DNA of 64,000 bases from Edaphobacter flagellatus (GTDB taxonomy: Bacteria; Acidobacteriota; Terriglobia; Terriglobales; Acidobacteriaceae): the NCBI RefSeq assembly GCF_025264665.1, contig NZ_CP073697.1:1054001-1118000 (forward strand). Reading direction: 5' to 3'. This document shows positions 17,601 through 27,905 of the stretch, one piece after another. The notes under the pieces were generated by a model. The model made no database searches, was not told where the DNA came from, and saw only the letters and a list, made by a program, of their open reading frames with translations. The position numbers were made by a program, and so were the translations under genes. The stretch's first letter is position 1, and each line of letters begins with the position of its first letter.

Positions 17601-17628
17601 AGAAGCCCGCCCTCACCGGCGGGCTTCT
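17601..17628 (+). terminator. Intrinsic terminator after the cyclophilin pair
   Basis: An 11-bp stem, AGAAGCCCGCC with GGCGGGCTTCT, starts 15 bases after the stop codon; its 3' arm runs into a short T-rich stretch. Confidence 0.8.
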
Positions 17629-17656
17629 TTCTGCTTGTAGCGATTACTATGGACGC

Positions 17657-18481
17657 ATGAAAACCCAGCGGCGATTTGCATTCCTTCTGATCTTCCTGCT
17701 CGCCGCGGCTCTTCCCTCTTTCTCGGAAAAAGTCGCCACCCTGCCGGCCCCCACCGGCTACATCGACGACTACGCAGGCGTCCTCTCTGCCTCTGTCATA
17801 TCCGACATGGAAGCCACCGCACGCGAGTTGCACGACAAGACACGTGCCCAGGTCTTCCTCGTCACCGTCAACACCCTCGAAGACGAACCCGTCGAGACCT
17901 TCGCGAATGATCTCTTCGCCAAATGGAAGATCGGCGAGAAGAAAACGGACCGCGGCATCCTGATGCTCTTCGCCATCAAGGACCACAAGCGCTGGATCGA
18001 AGTCGGCTACGGCTTCGAAGGCATCCTTAACGACGCCAAGGTCGGCGACATCGGCCGCGAGATGGTTCCCGGCCTGCGCGCGCAGAATTATGACGACGCC
18101 ACCCAACTAGGCTTCAACGCGATCTGCAACATCATCGCCGCAGATTCCAACATTACCCTCAGCTCCCTCGCCGATTCGCCCCAGACCGCAGCCGAGCCTC
18201 CGCCAACTGATACAGCAGCACCTGAGTCCACATCGCACTTCAGCCTGTGGTCCCTCGTCTTCCCGCTGTTCTGGTTTGCCTTTGTCTTCATCCTCATCAT
18301 TCGCGTTATCTGGAGAGGACGACGCGGCATTGCTTCCGGAGGCTATATCGGCGGTTCGACATGGTCTGACGACAGGAGCAGCTTTAGCAGCAGCGACAGC
18401 AGTTCAAGCAGCAGTGACAGCGGTTTCAGCGGAGGCGATGGCGGCAGCTCTGGCGGAGGCGGTGCCGGCGGCGACTGGTAA
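17657..18481 (+). CDS. TPM-domain (YgcG-like) membrane-anchored protein
   Basis: A 274-residue protein: signal peptide (1-21), a TPM domain (about 27-150, entry motif GYIDDYAGVLS, then RGILMLFAIKDHKRWIEVGYGFEG), one membrane helix near residues 198-218, and a Ser/Gly-rich tail ending GGGGAGGDW. TPM-domain proteins are implicated in photosystem repair in plants; in bacteria the family function is unclear. The low-complexity tail is typical. It has its own ATG after the cyclophilin terminator and is followed by a bidirectional terminator shared with mdh. Confidence 0.88.
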   Translation: MKTQRRFAFLLIFLLAAALPSFSEKVATLPAPTGYIDDYAGVLSASVISDMEATARELHDKTRAQVFLVTVNTLEDEPVETFANDLFAKWKIGEKKTDRGILMLFAIKDHKRWIEVGYGFEGILNDAKVGDIGREMVPGLRAQNYDDATQLGFNAICNIIAADSNITLSSLADSPQTAAEPPPTDTAAPESTSHFSLWSLVFPLFWFAFVFILIIRVIWRGRRGIASGGYIGGSTWSDDRSSFSSSDSSSSSSDSGFSGGDGGSSGGGGAGGDW

Positions 18482-18485
18482 AAGC

Positions 18486-18512
18486 AAAAGGCCCGCACAA
18501 AGCGGGCCTTTT
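18486..18512. terminator. Bidirectional terminator between TPM gene and mdh
   Basis: AAAAGGCCCGC pairs with GCGGGCCTTTT around a 5-base loop. The A and T runs make it functional in both directions, serving two convergent genes. Confidence 0.85.
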
Positions 18513-18537
18513 ACACAAACGTGTTGTGCGACGATCC

Positions 18538-19605
<1,068 letters not shown>

Positions 19606-20472
19606 CTATTGCCGCGTAAAGACCGCCCCGAACAAGCCATTCATCTTGTCGCAGCTTCCTCCCGCTACGAGGAAACCATTCGCAGTGAAGCTCGACGATA
19701 CGAGGTCATTCACCCAACCCGAAATGCTCACCGTTGACCCATCATCCATAGTGAACTCAAGCTGAAGATAGTTCCCGAATAAGGCGCCACGATTTTGCTG
19801 AATCGTGCCGTTAGCGAAACAGGGTGACCCCTGAATTTGAATCGTGCCGCCTATTGCATTTTCACCCGTCACCGTACCGGCAAACACATCCAGATTGTCA
19901 GGCCCACCCTGCTCCAGGTTCAGCAAAATTTTCAATGTCTGACTACTTCCATTCAATTTGCCCGCTGCAGCATAGCTTCCACTGATGGCTTGAAATCGGG
20001 CTGCACTGAATGTACCGCTATAAGATTGGCACCCTGAGTTCAAACTGGACGTTGCAATATCATAAGTCCCCGACCAGGCTTCGCCTGCCGTCTTCGGCAG
20101 AGTTCCATGAAGTACAAACTGGTGGGTCGTCTCCTGCCCCAGCAAAACATCCTCCAACGTAAACGTACCGTCGCGGCTGATGCTCGTCGGCTCAAGCTTT
20201 GTTCCTCCGCCCACTGCAGAACTCAGTGGCGTGCCGGAACATGGAATCAAAATCGAAGCATTTCCGATGATCTGACCGGAAACCACATCGATGGTCAGCG
20301 CCAGGCCGAGCGGCTTTGGTCCAATACTAAACTTTGGCATCGAGCCGACTACCAGCCAATTGCCGCGCAAAGGAGAGGCGTCAGGTACAGGCTGTGGCAC
20401 GAGTGTCCCGCCGCTACCGCAACCTGCCAAAGCAGCTAATCCTAAATACAACCATGCGACATTCCTGACCAT
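19606..20472 (-). CDS. Hypothetical lipoprotein
   Basis: A 288-residue protein starting with a lipoprotein signal: hydrophobic segment followed by LAGC as lipobox, then a Gly/Ser linker. The mature protein is Ser/Thr/Gly-rich and predicted all-beta, with alternating GTFTLEDVLLGQE and WSGTYDIATSS-type strands, common in acidobacterial surface lipoproteins. No family with known function is recognised. It is flanked by mdh and icd on the same strand, but the icd terminator separates it from icd. Confidence 0.72.
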   Translation of the reverse strand: MVRNVAWLYLGLAALAGCGSGGTLVPQPVPDASPLRGNWLVVGSMPKFSIGPKPLGLALTIDVVSGQIIGNASILIPCSGTPLSSAVGGGTKLEPTSISRDGTFTLEDVLLGQETTHQFVLHGTLPKTAGEAWSGTYDIATSSLNSGCQSYSGTFSAARFQAISGSYAAAGKLNGSSQTLKILLNLEQGGPDNLDVFAGTVTGENAIGGTIQIQGSPCFANGTIQQNRGALFGNYLQLEFTMDDGSTVSISGWVNDLVSSSFTANGFLVAGGSCDKMNGLFGAVFTRQ

Positions 20473-20534
20473 TTCAACGAGAGAATATCGCCCTCAAAGC
20501 GAAAGTCAATACAACTGCCCTCCTTTAAAGCTAA

Positions 20535-20564
20535 GAGAGGGGCAAGCTATTCCTTGCCCCTCTC
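20535..20564 (-). terminator. Terminator downstream of icd
   Basis: A perfect 12-bp stem, GAGAGGGGCAAG with CTTGCCCCTCTC, around a 6-base loop lies 30 bases past the icd stop; a T-containing stretch follows on the minus strand. Confidence 0.7.
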
Positions 20565-20593
20565 CTTCTGTATCAAGTTAGCGCTAATTACGC

Positions 20594-21997
20594 CTAGCCC
20601 ATGTTCTCGATCATGCGGCTGGCAAATTCGCTGGTCTTCGCCTTCGTCGCGCCTTGCATCTGGCGCTCGAAGTCGTAGGTCACGAACTTCTGCTGAATGG
20701 TCTTCTCCATCGACGACTCAATCAGCCTCGCCGCCTCCGTCCAGCCGATGAAGTCGAACAGCATCACGCCCGACAGAATCACCGACCCCGGATTGATCAC
20801 ATCCTTATCCGCATACTTCGGAGCCGTGCCGTGCGTCGCCTCGAAGACCGCATAGCCGTCGCCAATGTTTGCTCCGGGAGCGATGCCCAATCCGCCAACC
20901 TGCGCAGCGGCCGCATCCGAAATGTAGTCGCCGTTCAGGTTCGTCGTCGCAAGCACGCTGTAATCCGAAGGACGAATAATGATCTGCTGGAAGATCGAGT
21001 CCGCAATGCGGTCGTTGACGAGGATCTTCTTCTTCCACGCGCCATTACCGTGCGACTTGCCGATCGCGTCGATCACGCCCTTCACTTCCGCGATCACCTC
21101 GTCGACAAACGGCTTCGGCGCAAACTCAATACCCGGCTCGATCAGCGCGGCGTTCTCTTCCACCGTCAGGTTCGGGTTCGCTTCAAGGTTGCCGAGAATC
21201 CAGCTCTCACGCTCCGTCACCGTCTGCTCGCGGAACTCCTGCGTAGCTACCTCGTAGCCCCACTCACGAAACGCGCCTTCGGTGAACTTCTGAATGTTGC
21301 CCTTGTGCACCAGTGTCACCGTCTTGCGGTTGTTATCGAGCGCATACTGAATCGCCGCACGCACCAGACGCTTCGAGCCCGTAATCGAAATCGGCTTCAC
21401 GCCAACGCCAGAGTCCGTACGGACCTTCTTCTTGCCGCCCTTCAGCATCTCGTCATTCACAAAGCTGATGAACTTCGCCGCCTCAGGCGTTCCCTCGCGG
21501 AACTCGATGCCCGCGTAGATATCTTCCGTGTTCTCGCGGAAGATAACGATGTCGACCAGCTCCGGATGCTTCACCGGACTGGGCACGCCCGCGTAGTACT
21601 TCACGGGACGCACGCACTGATACAGGTCCATCAGCTGGCGCAGCGCGACGTTCAATGAACGAATGCCGCCACCCACAGGAGTCGTCAGCGGCCCTTTGAT
21701 CGAGACGCGGAAGTCTACCGTCGCCTTTACCGTATCGTCCGGCAGCCAGTTCTGCGTCTGGCGGAATGCCTTCTCGCCGGCCAGCACTTCATACCACTTC
21801 ACCTTGCGCTTGCCGCCGTATGCCTTTTCTACCGCGGCATCGAACACGCGCTGCGAAGCCTTCCAGATGTCGCGGCCCGTGCCGTCGCCTTCGATGAACG
21901 GGATGATCGGGTTGTCGGGGATCGTGTACTTGCCGTCTGCGTACTGAATCGCCTTGCCATCCGTTGGGACAGCGATTCCGTTATAGCTTGCCTGCAT
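20594..21997 (-). CDS. icd: NADP-dependent isocitrate dehydrogenase
   Basis: A 467-residue enzyme converting isocitrate to 2-oxoglutarate in the TCA cycle. Key signatures: [13 protein letters not shown] near the N terminus; [12 protein letters not shown], whose Ser is the substrate-site serine phosphorylated by AceK in enterobacteria; [23 protein letters not shown]; and [17 protein letters not shown] with [14 protein letters not shown] for cofactor binding. It is longer than the 416-residue E. coli enzyme, with insertions in the C-terminal half. A strong terminator follows. No aceK is visible, so phosphorylation control cannot be asserted. Confidence 0.96.
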   Translation of the reverse strand: MQASYNGIAVPTDGKAIQYADGKYTIPDNPIIPFIEGDGTGRDIWKASQRVFDAAVEKAYGGKRKVKWYEVLAGEKAFRQTQNWLPDDTVKATVDFRVSIKGPLTTPVGGGIRSLNVALRQLMDLYQCVRPVKYYAGVPSPVKHPELVDIVIFRENTEDIYAGIEFREGTPEAAKFISFVNDEMLKGGKKKVRTDSGVGVKPISITGSKRLVRAAIQYALDNNRKTVTLVHKGNIQKFTEGAFREWGYEVATQEFREQTVTERESWILGNLEANPNLTVEENAALIEPGIEFAPKPFVDEVIAEVKGVIDAIGKSHGNGAWKKKILVNDRIADSIFQQIIIRPSDYSVLATTNLNGDYISDAAAAQVGGLGIAPGANIGDGYAVFEATHGTAPKYADKDVINPGSVILSGVMLFDFIGWTEAARLIESSMEKTIQQKFVTYDFERQMQGATKAKTSEFASRMIENMG

Positions 21998-22103
21998 GTT
22001 TTGTTGGCTCCACGTGAAAGTTACGCGAAGGCTACCATCCGCAAGATACGAGTGGCAATAACAAGCCGCTTATCGAACGCCCGTCCCAATCATCCGCCAA
22101 AAG

Positions 22104-22135
22104 GAAAGCCCCGAAGAAGATTCCTCGAGGCTTTC
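22104..22135 (-). terminator. Terminator downstream of glnA
   Basis: GAAAGCC pairs with GGCTTTC, extended inward by an imperfect CGAGG/TTCGG stem, and CCTTTT follows on the minus strand, about 22 bases beyond the glnA stop. Confidence 0.7.
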
Positions 22136-22156
22136 ACTCTGTATCGAAACAGCAGC

Positions 22157-23584
22157 TTAGAAGATGTTCCAGAGCAACTGGTTGTAGACATCGTGGTGGA
22201 ACTGCACCTCCGGCGCCTTGACGATCGTGCCCAGCAGCCGCGGGCAGCGGTCAGCCGAAGCCTGCTTCAGGTCTGCGTAGCGACCCTTCACATCCGCACC
22301 CAGCAGCTTCGAGGTCCAGTCCGCACCGCGGAAGTTCTCGATCGCCGTGTAGATGTTGTCCGGCAGGTAGCGCTCCGCCTGGCGCAGGTTCTTGATCTTC
22401 GCCGTCTCGCCGGCCAGGCCGGTCTTGAAGATCGAGTACAGCACCATGTAGGGGTTCGCATCCGGTCCAACCGAACGAACCTCGACACGCGCCGACTTCT
22501 CGTTGCCGATCGGGATACGCACCATCGAACCGCGGTCCGTCGCCGAAGCCTTGATCTGGTTCGGAGCCTCGAAGTGCGGATCAAGACGGCGATACGCATT
22601 CACGCTCGCATTCAGCAGCAGGCAGATATCGTTGCCATGCGTCAGGATGCGGTCCGTAAACTGCCACGCCAGCTTCGAGATCTTCTCTTCGCCCTTCGGA
22701 TCCCAGAACAGGTTCTTGCCACCCTTGGTGATCGAAACGTTCGTGTGCATGCCCGAACCGTTCACGCCCACCACCGGCTTCGGCAGGAAGCTCGCCGACA
22801 TGCCCATCTGCGTCGCCACCTGGCGGCAGATCAGCTTGTACAGCTGGATCTGGTCGGCAGCCGTAACCACATCGCCGTAGGTGTAGTTGATCTCGAACTG
22901 CGAAGGAGCAACCTCAGGATGGTCCTTCTCATTCTCGAAGCCCATCGCGCGCTGAACCTCAGCCGTCGTGTCGATGAACTCACGCAGCGGATCGCCCGGC
23001 AGCGAGTGGTAGTAGCCACCCTGGTTGACATACTCGAACTTGCCCGTCTGGTAGAAGTTGCGCTCGGCATCCACTCCCTCAAACAGGAAGCCCTCGATCT
23101 CATTGGCAGCGTTCAGCGTGTAGCCGCTCGAAGCATACTGCTCATCGGCAAACTTCTTCAGCACGCCGCGAATATCAGCCGAGTACGTACCGCCGTTCTT
23201 GTCGATGACCTCGCCGAAGACCAGGACCTTACCCGCACCGAAAACATCCGCCGGAGCCCAGTAAAACGCGCTCCAGTCGATACCCAGCCGCAGGTCGCTC
23301 TCACGCTGAGCCGTAAAGCCGCGAATCGACGAGCCATCGAACGTCAGGTTGTCGTAGCTCTTCACCAGGAACTTCTTGTCGTAGTCCAGCATGTGCAGCC
23401 GGCCTTCCAGATCGCTGAACAGAACGGTCACCGCCTTGATGCGGCGCTCGTCGGTCAGATACTTCAACCGCTCTTCCCGAATCACATCGGGGGCCACGCG
23501 CTTCTTGCGCTGCTCCTTGGCCATCAGGTTCAGGTCTTCCAGCTCCGAGTAAGAAAGTTCCAGAAAATCACGAAATTCGCTCAA
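22157..23584 (-). CDS. glnA: Glutamine synthetase
   Basis: A 475-residue glutamine synthetase that makes glutamine from glutamate, ammonia and ATP. Conserved elements are FDGSSIRGF, SQFEINYTYGDVV (metal site), GSGMHTNVS and the arginine region ARVEVRSVGPDANPYM. I set the start at a TTG preceded by AAGGAG with 7-base spacing. The protein then begins SEFRDFLELSYSEL, and longer frames cover non-conserved sequence. The usual adenylylation tyrosine motif (NLYDLP type) near the C terminus is absent; the corresponding stretch reads YLPDNIYTAIENF. GlnE-type control is therefore doubtful. It is divergent from the C-N hydrolase gene. Confidence 0.95.
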   Translation of the reverse strand: MSEFRDFLELSYSELEDLNLMAKEQRKKRVAPDVIREERLKYLTDERRIKAVTVLFSDLEGRLHMLDYDKKFLVKSYDNLTFDGSSIRGFTAQRESDLRLGIDWSAFYWAPADVFGAGKVLVFGEVIDKNGGTYSADIRGVLKKFADEQYASSGYTLNAANEIEGFLFEGVDAERNFYQTGKFEYVNQGGYYHSLPGDPLREFIDTTAEVQRAMGFENEKDHPEVAPSQFEINYTYGDVVTAADQIQLYKLICRQVATQMGMSASFLPKPVVGVNGSGMHTNVSITKGGKNLFWDPKGEEKISKLAWQFTDRILTHGNDICLLLNASVNAYRRLDPHFEAPNQIKASATDRGSMVRIPIGNEKSARVEVRSVGPDANPYMVLYSIFKTGLAGETAKIKNLRQAERYLPDNIYTAIENFRGADWTSKLLGADVKGRYADLKQASADRCPRLLGTIVKAPEVQFHHDVYNQLLWNIF

Positions 23585-23880
23585 CGGCTTGCTCCTTCTG
23601 CAATGAGATACACGACGACCGAGGTCGGCTAACAAAATAGGGGTTGTGTGGTGGAGGCAAGGATCCGCTGGCATCATGGGCAGAGACCCTATAGTCAAAC
23701 GTAACAGAAATTCATATTGCGAAAAAGACGTCCCCCGCCCATAGCCAGCTATTTTTCGCCATTCGACAGCCGTGAAAGTCAACGCCTCCCAACCGCGCAT
23801 GAACTTCACGCAAAAAGACGCCGCAACCCGCTGTCCCTGCCTCCACTTCGCCCGCGTTCGGCAATAAAATAGGACAAGAC

Positions 23881-24858
23881 ATGACGAACAATCACGGAAG
23901 CGCCCCCAACGGCATCAAGCGCGTCGCCCTCATCCAGATGTCCTGCGACCCGGACACCCGCATTAACCTCGACAAAGCGGCCGAACGCGTCTACGAAGCG
24001 GCCCGCCAGGGCGCTACCCTCGTCTGCCTGCCCGAACTCTTCCGCGCGCAATACTTCTGCCAGCGCGAAGACCACGCCCTCTTCGGCCTCGCCGAGCCCA
24101 TCCCCGGCCCCTCCACCGACGTCCTCACCCGCGTCTGCCAGGAGACCGGCGTCGTCCTCGTCGCCTCGCTCTTTGAGCGCCGCGCCCCCGGCCTCTATCA
24201 CAACACCGCCGTCACCATCGAAAAGGATGGCCGCATCGCCGACATCTACCGGAAGATGCACATCCCCGACGACCCCCTCTACTACGAGAAGTTCTACTTC
24301 ACGCCCGGCGACCTCGGCTTCAAGGCCACGCAGACCTCGCAAGGTCCCGTCGGCACACTCGTCTGCTGGGACCAGTGGTATCCCGAAGGCGCACGCCTCA
24401 CCTCCCTCAAGGGAGCCGAAGTCCTCTTCTTCCCCACCGCCATCGGCTGGCACCCCTCCGAGAAGGAAGAATTCGGCGACGCCCAGTACTCCGCCTGGCA
24501 GACCGCGCAGCGCGCCCACGCCATCGCCAACGGAGTCTTCGTCTGCGCCGTCAACCGCGTAGGCCACGAACACGGTGACGTCAAGTTCAAGACCACCGCA
24601 GCCGATGGCAACCCCGCCACCGTCGAGCTCCGCGGCCCCGGCGACCACACCCCACAATCCGGCATCGAGTTCTGGGGCGGAAGCTTCATCGCCGACCCCT
24701 TCGGCCGCATCCTCGCCCAGGCCAGCCACGACAAGGAAGAAATCCTCATCGCCGACCTCGACCCCAAACTCATCGAGATCACCCGCCAGCACTGGCCCTT
24801 CCTCCGCGACCGACGCATCGACGCCTACGAAGGCATCGCTAAACGGTTCTTGGATTAG
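23881..24858 (+). CDS. aguB: N-carbamoylputrescine amidase
   Basis: A 325-residue carbon-nitrogen hydrolase with the catalytic triad Glu52 (LPELFRAQYFC), Lys125 (YRKMHIPDDPLYYEKFYF) and Cys162 (VCWDQWYPEG). The residues around the triad, especially QYFC, PDDPLYYEKFYF and CWDQWYPE, are those of N-carbamoylputrescine amidases. These release putrescine, CO2 and ammonia in arginine-to-polyamine catabolism. No agmatine deiminase gene is adjacent in this window, so pathway completeness cannot be judged. Transcribed divergently from glnA, a plausible nitrogen link. Confidence 0.92.
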   Translation: MTNNHGSAPNGIKRVALIQMSCDPDTRINLDKAAERVYEAARQGATLVCLPELFRAQYFCQREDHALFGLAEPIPGPSTDVLTRVCQETGVVLVASLFERRAPGLYHNTAVTIEKDGRIADIYRKMHIPDDPLYYEKFYFTPGDLGFKATQTSQGPVGTLVCWDQWYPEGARLTSLKGAEVLFFPTAIGWHPSEKEEFGDAQYSAWQTAQRAHAIANGVFVCAVNRVGHEHGDVKFKTTAADGNPATVELRGPGDHTPQSGIEFWGGSFIADPFGRILAQASHDKEEILIADLDPKLIEITRQHWPFLRDRRIDAYEGIAKRFLD

Positions 24859-25050
24859 TAATCGTTAGTGCCGTCAAGCTGACACGTAAAAAGATCTAAA
24901 GGCTAGCCACCTTAAATTAGACTTCCTCAGCATGCGAAGACCAACAGGAGTCACCATTACGTTTGGTCTCATGTGCATAACAAATGCGATGGATTCATGC
25001 AGTCACTTCGCATGGGTGGATCATTCGCAGAGCGCGAATCGCCTCTAAGT

Positions 25051-25146
25051 ACGCCAAGCCTTCAGGCTTGGCCCTCTCTCCCAGCCAAAAAGAAAGGGGC
25101 TTTAGCCCCTGGGGTTCACCCATAGTAGGCCAAGCCTGAAGGCTTG
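25051..25146. repeat. REP-like palindrome cluster
   Basis: The 376-base gap between aguB and the DUF1569 gene holds three palindromes in about 95 bases: CCAAGCC-TTCA-GGCTTGG (25054-25071), AGGGGC-TTTA-GCCCCT (25095-25110) and CAAGCC-TGAA-GGCTTG (25131-25146). The first and third are the same core in opposite orientation. A related remnant (GGAAGGC...GCCTTCC) occurs at 25753-25771. The layout is that of a REP/BIME element; the rest of the gap shows nothing coding. Confidence 0.7.
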
Positions 25147-25234
25147 ACCTACCTAAAATGCATCGCCGGTCTTGATATATACCCAAAAAGGAATATATTG
25201 ATTCACAGCAAGATTCAACGCCATAAGGACGCCT

Positions 25235-25687
25235 ATGAAGAATCTCTTTGAGCCGGCAAGAGTGGAAGAAGTGAAGGAGCGGATCGCCCATCTCAAGCCG
25301 GACAGCCAGCGGCAGTGGGGCAAGATGAATGCGGCACAGGCAATGGCGCACTGCGCCGGGGGGCTGGAGCTGGCAGCCGGAACCAGACTTCCGCCACGGT
25401 TATTCATGGGGCGCATCATTGGGGCGATCGTGAAGCCCCTGGCGCTCGGGAACGATGAACCGATGCGACGAAACTCCCCGACGGTACCGGGTCTTGTCAT
25501 GGAAGATCAACGAGACCTGGCAACAGAACAGGAACGTCTGTATGCCTTGATCGATCGGTTTGCCGCTGCCGGGCCGGATGGCTGCACCACGCATCCGCAT
25601 AGCTTCTTCGGCCGGCTGACGCCGCAGGAGTGGGCGATATTGATGTACAAGCATCTCGATCATCACCTCCGGCAGTTTGGCGCCTAG
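25235..25687 (+). CDS. DUF1569 (DinB-like) protein
   Basis: A 150-residue protein matching the DUF1569 group of the DinB/YfiT-like four-helix bundle superfamily. GKMNAAQAMAHCAGGLELAAG holds the first histidine; HPHSFFGRLTPQEWAILMYKHLDHHLRQF holds the other histidines of a potential metal site. Some DinB-superfamily members are thiol-dependent enzymes, but no activity can be assigned here. It is monocistronic, between repeat sequences. Confidence 0.8.
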   Translation: MKNLFEPARVEEVKERIAHLKPDSQRQWGKMNAAQAMAHCAGGLELAAGTRLPPRLFMGRIIGAIVKPLALGNDEPMRRNSPTVPGLVMEDQRDLATEQERLYALIDRFAAAGPDGCTTHPHSFFGRLTPQEWAILMYKHLDHHLRQFGA

Positions 25688-25837
25688 TACGCATCCCGGG
25701 ATCAGGGCCACCCTATAAATCTTGTTGCAGAGCTGTCTCCCACTCCGATGCCGGAAGGCACTAGGCCTTCCGTCCCTTCTCCGCGCCGAACAGAGACCGT
25801 AGAATCCTCCCACTCAACGATTCGGGAGAATTCCTCA

Positions 25838-26317
25838 GTGAAATCGCGCGTCCTCTGTTCGCTCCTCTTTGCCTCGCTTCCGGCACTCGCTCAAACCGAT
25901 ACGCAGACCGTCCACACGGCCTCCGAGATACAACAACGCCAGGCCAAATTACTCGAAGCCGCTAAAACCAGCGCCACCGGCATGGTGAACGAGAAGACCG
26001 ACGAGACGCCCAGCTCACGCACGCTCTTCGTCGCTCGCGCACGCACCGGCGAGGCCGAGCGTCACCAGTTCTGGGCCGACCAGATGGTCATCAGCAAAGG
26101 CACCGTCATCCTCGTCACCGGAGGCACCCTCAAAGGAGAGCACTCCAACAACAACCAGCCCGGCGAATCTCTCGCCACCTCCATCGAAGGCGGCAAAGAA
26201 GTCACCTTGCACGCAGGCGACATCGCCCACATCCCCGCCAACGTTCCTCACTGGGTCAAGCTCGCTCCCGGAACAACGGCGACCTATATCGTCTTCAAGG
26301 AAAAGGTCACGCAATAA
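25838..26317 (+). CDS. Secreted cupin-domain protein
   Basis: A 159-residue protein starting at a GTG with a GGGAG ribosome-binding site 8-9 bases upstream and a signal peptide (LLFASLPALAQ). After a helical linker comes one small cupin barrel: FWADQMVISKGTVILVTGGTLKG, then GGKEVTLHAGDIAHIPANVPHWVKL, whose histidines and acid fit cupin motif 2. Cupins bind metals or small molecules; the ligand is unknown. It has no obvious operon partner. Confidence 0.82.
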   Translation: MKSRVLCSLLFASLPALAQTDTQTVHTASEIQQRQAKLLEAAKTSATGMVNEKTDETPSSRTLFVARARTGEAERHQFWADQMVISKGTVILVTGGTLKGEHSNNNQPGESLATSIEGGKEVTLHAGDIAHIPANVPHWVKLAPGTTATYIVFKEKVTQ

Positions 26318-26343
26318 GGCCCTCGATCAGCCGAAAGCACCCA

Positions 26344-26655
26344 ACCTCTGTCAAGCCCCAAAACTTCATTCAACACTTGCAATAAAACACACAAATATAA
26401 CAAAATAATACAAATATACTTCCCGACAAAATCGTTCCGAAAGTGCCGATAAGTTAGGCTCCAATCCCTAAAATAGAAATAGAACGATAAAAGAGCGGAA
26501 AACCGTCTCCAGCCCTTTCAGCTTCGCCTAACCCCTTTGTTCTCTATATTTTTGGCGTCAACCCCAGCATTTTCAATATTTTAGGCTGTGCAAATCGCAT
26601 AAGACGCAGAAACAAAACCCTTTATGAAACACCCCCTGGGGGGGAGGGGGTGGGC
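26344..26655. repeat. Dispersed intergenic element, copy B
   Basis: Second copy of the element described at 14560-14860, with the same blocks in the same order and an extended G-rich terminal block near 26636-26652. It lacks the perfect hairpin of copy A. Together with about 50 bases on its right it makes up the 389-base gap between the cupin and M24 peptidase genes. No coding potential is seen. Confidence 0.6.
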
Positions 26656-26706
26656 TGGGATGCCGGGTGCATACTCCGTCATCAATCACCCCTCGGACAT
26701 CGTAAG

Positions 26707-27885
26707 ATGGCCCTCATGGATCTGGCAGCAATTCAAGGCGCACTTCGCGACCAGCATCTCGACGGCTGGCTGTTTTACGACCATCATTACCGTGATCCGC
26801 TTGCCTATCGCATTCTGGGTCTCGGCGAAGGGCTTCACGTCACGCGACGTTGGTTCTACTTCATTCCAGCCTCAGGAGAACCAAAGAAGCTGGTTCACCG
26901 CATCGAGTCCGGAAGGCTCGATCCCTTGCCTGGCGCAAAAGCGGTCTACTCCTCATGGCAGGAGCTTGCAGCGCAGGTTGCCGCACTCACCCAAGGCGCA
27001 ACGAAGATCGCGATGCAGTACTCGCCCAACAACGCCATCATGTATGTCTCGCTGGTCGATGCCGGTACGGTCGAGATGGTCCGAGGATTAGGCAAAGAGG
27101 TCGTCACCTCAGCCGACCTTGTCAGCCAGTTCGAGGCCGTCCTCACCAGCGACCAGCTTGCGACCCACTATGTCGCGCAGGAGAAGATCGATACCATCCT
27201 CGCCGCCGCATGGCGGGAGATCTCACGACGGACAAAATCCGGCAGGACGCATGAGTTCGCCATGGTCGAGTGGCTCTCCGAGGCAATGGGCCGCGAAAAT
27301 CTTGTCTGGGAGCATGGCCCAAATGTCTCTGCGGGAGCCAACTCCGCCGACTCGCACTACGAGCCGACGGCAGCCAATTCCAAGCCGATCCAGCAGGGCG
27401 ACTTTATCCTGATCGACATCTGGGGCAAGGTAAATCATCCCGATGCCTGCTTCTACGACATCACATGGACCGGAGTCATCGGCCGCGAACCCACCGCTCG
27501 CGAGCAGACGATCTTCGAAACGGTGCGCAATGCCCGCGATGCTTCTATTGATGTGGTGAAAAAAGCGTTCGCCAGCGGAACACCGATCGCCGGCTGGCAG
27601 GCAGACGACGCCGGTCGTAACGTGATCGCCGAGGCCGGATTTAAGGAATGGTTTACGCACCGCACCGGTCACAACATCGGCTCGGTGCTGCACGGCAATG
27701 GGGCGAATCTCGACAACCTGGAGACGCATGACGAGCGGCTGATCCTGCCGAACACCTGCTTCTCGGTCGAGCCCGGCCTCTACTTCCCGGGCGAATTCGG
27801 CATACGCAGCGAGGTCGACATGATCGCGCTGCCCGGCAAGGCAGACGTGACCGGACGGGTTCAGACCGAACTCGTCCGCATCTGA
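26707..27885 (+). CDS. M24 family metallopeptidase (Xaa-Pro peptidase-like)
   Basis: A 392-residue creatinase/prolidase-fold protein. The N-terminal domain spans about residues 1-150. The C-terminal pita-bread domain carries the five metal ligands in order: Asp in LIDIWGK, Asp in ACFYDITWTG, His in HRTGHNIGSVLHG, Glu in SVEPGLYF and Glu in GIRSEVDM. It probably removes residues before proline in peptides. The ATG at 26707 is preferred over the longer GTG frame because the leading residues would lie in the repeat. Next gene starts 20 bases later. Confidence 0.9.
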   Translation: MALMDLAAIQGALRDQHLDGWLFYDHHYRDPLAYRILGLGEGLHVTRRWFYFIPASGEPKKLVHRIESGRLDPLPGAKAVYSSWQELAAQVAALTQGATKIAMQYSPNNAIMYVSLVDAGTVEMVRGLGKEVVTSADLVSQFEAVLTSDQLATHYVAQEKIDTILAAAWREISRRTKSGRTHEFAMVEWLSEAMGRENLVWEHGPNVSAGANSADSHYEPTAANSKPIQQGDFILIDIWGKVNHPDACFYDITWTGVIGREPTAREQTIFETVRNARDASIDVVKKAFASGTPIAGWQADDAGRNVIAEAGFKEWFTHRTGHNIGSVLHGNGANLDNLETHDERLILPNTCFSVEPGLYFPGEFGIRSEVDMIALPGKADVTGRVQTELVRI

Positions 27886-27905
27886 ACTGGTATCATCGGA
27901 GACTG

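Noticed and set aside
20654..23632. Long plus-strand open frames opposite icd and glnA
   Set aside because: Arg/His-rich antisense shadows of high-GC genes; no ribosome-binding site and no family resemblance.
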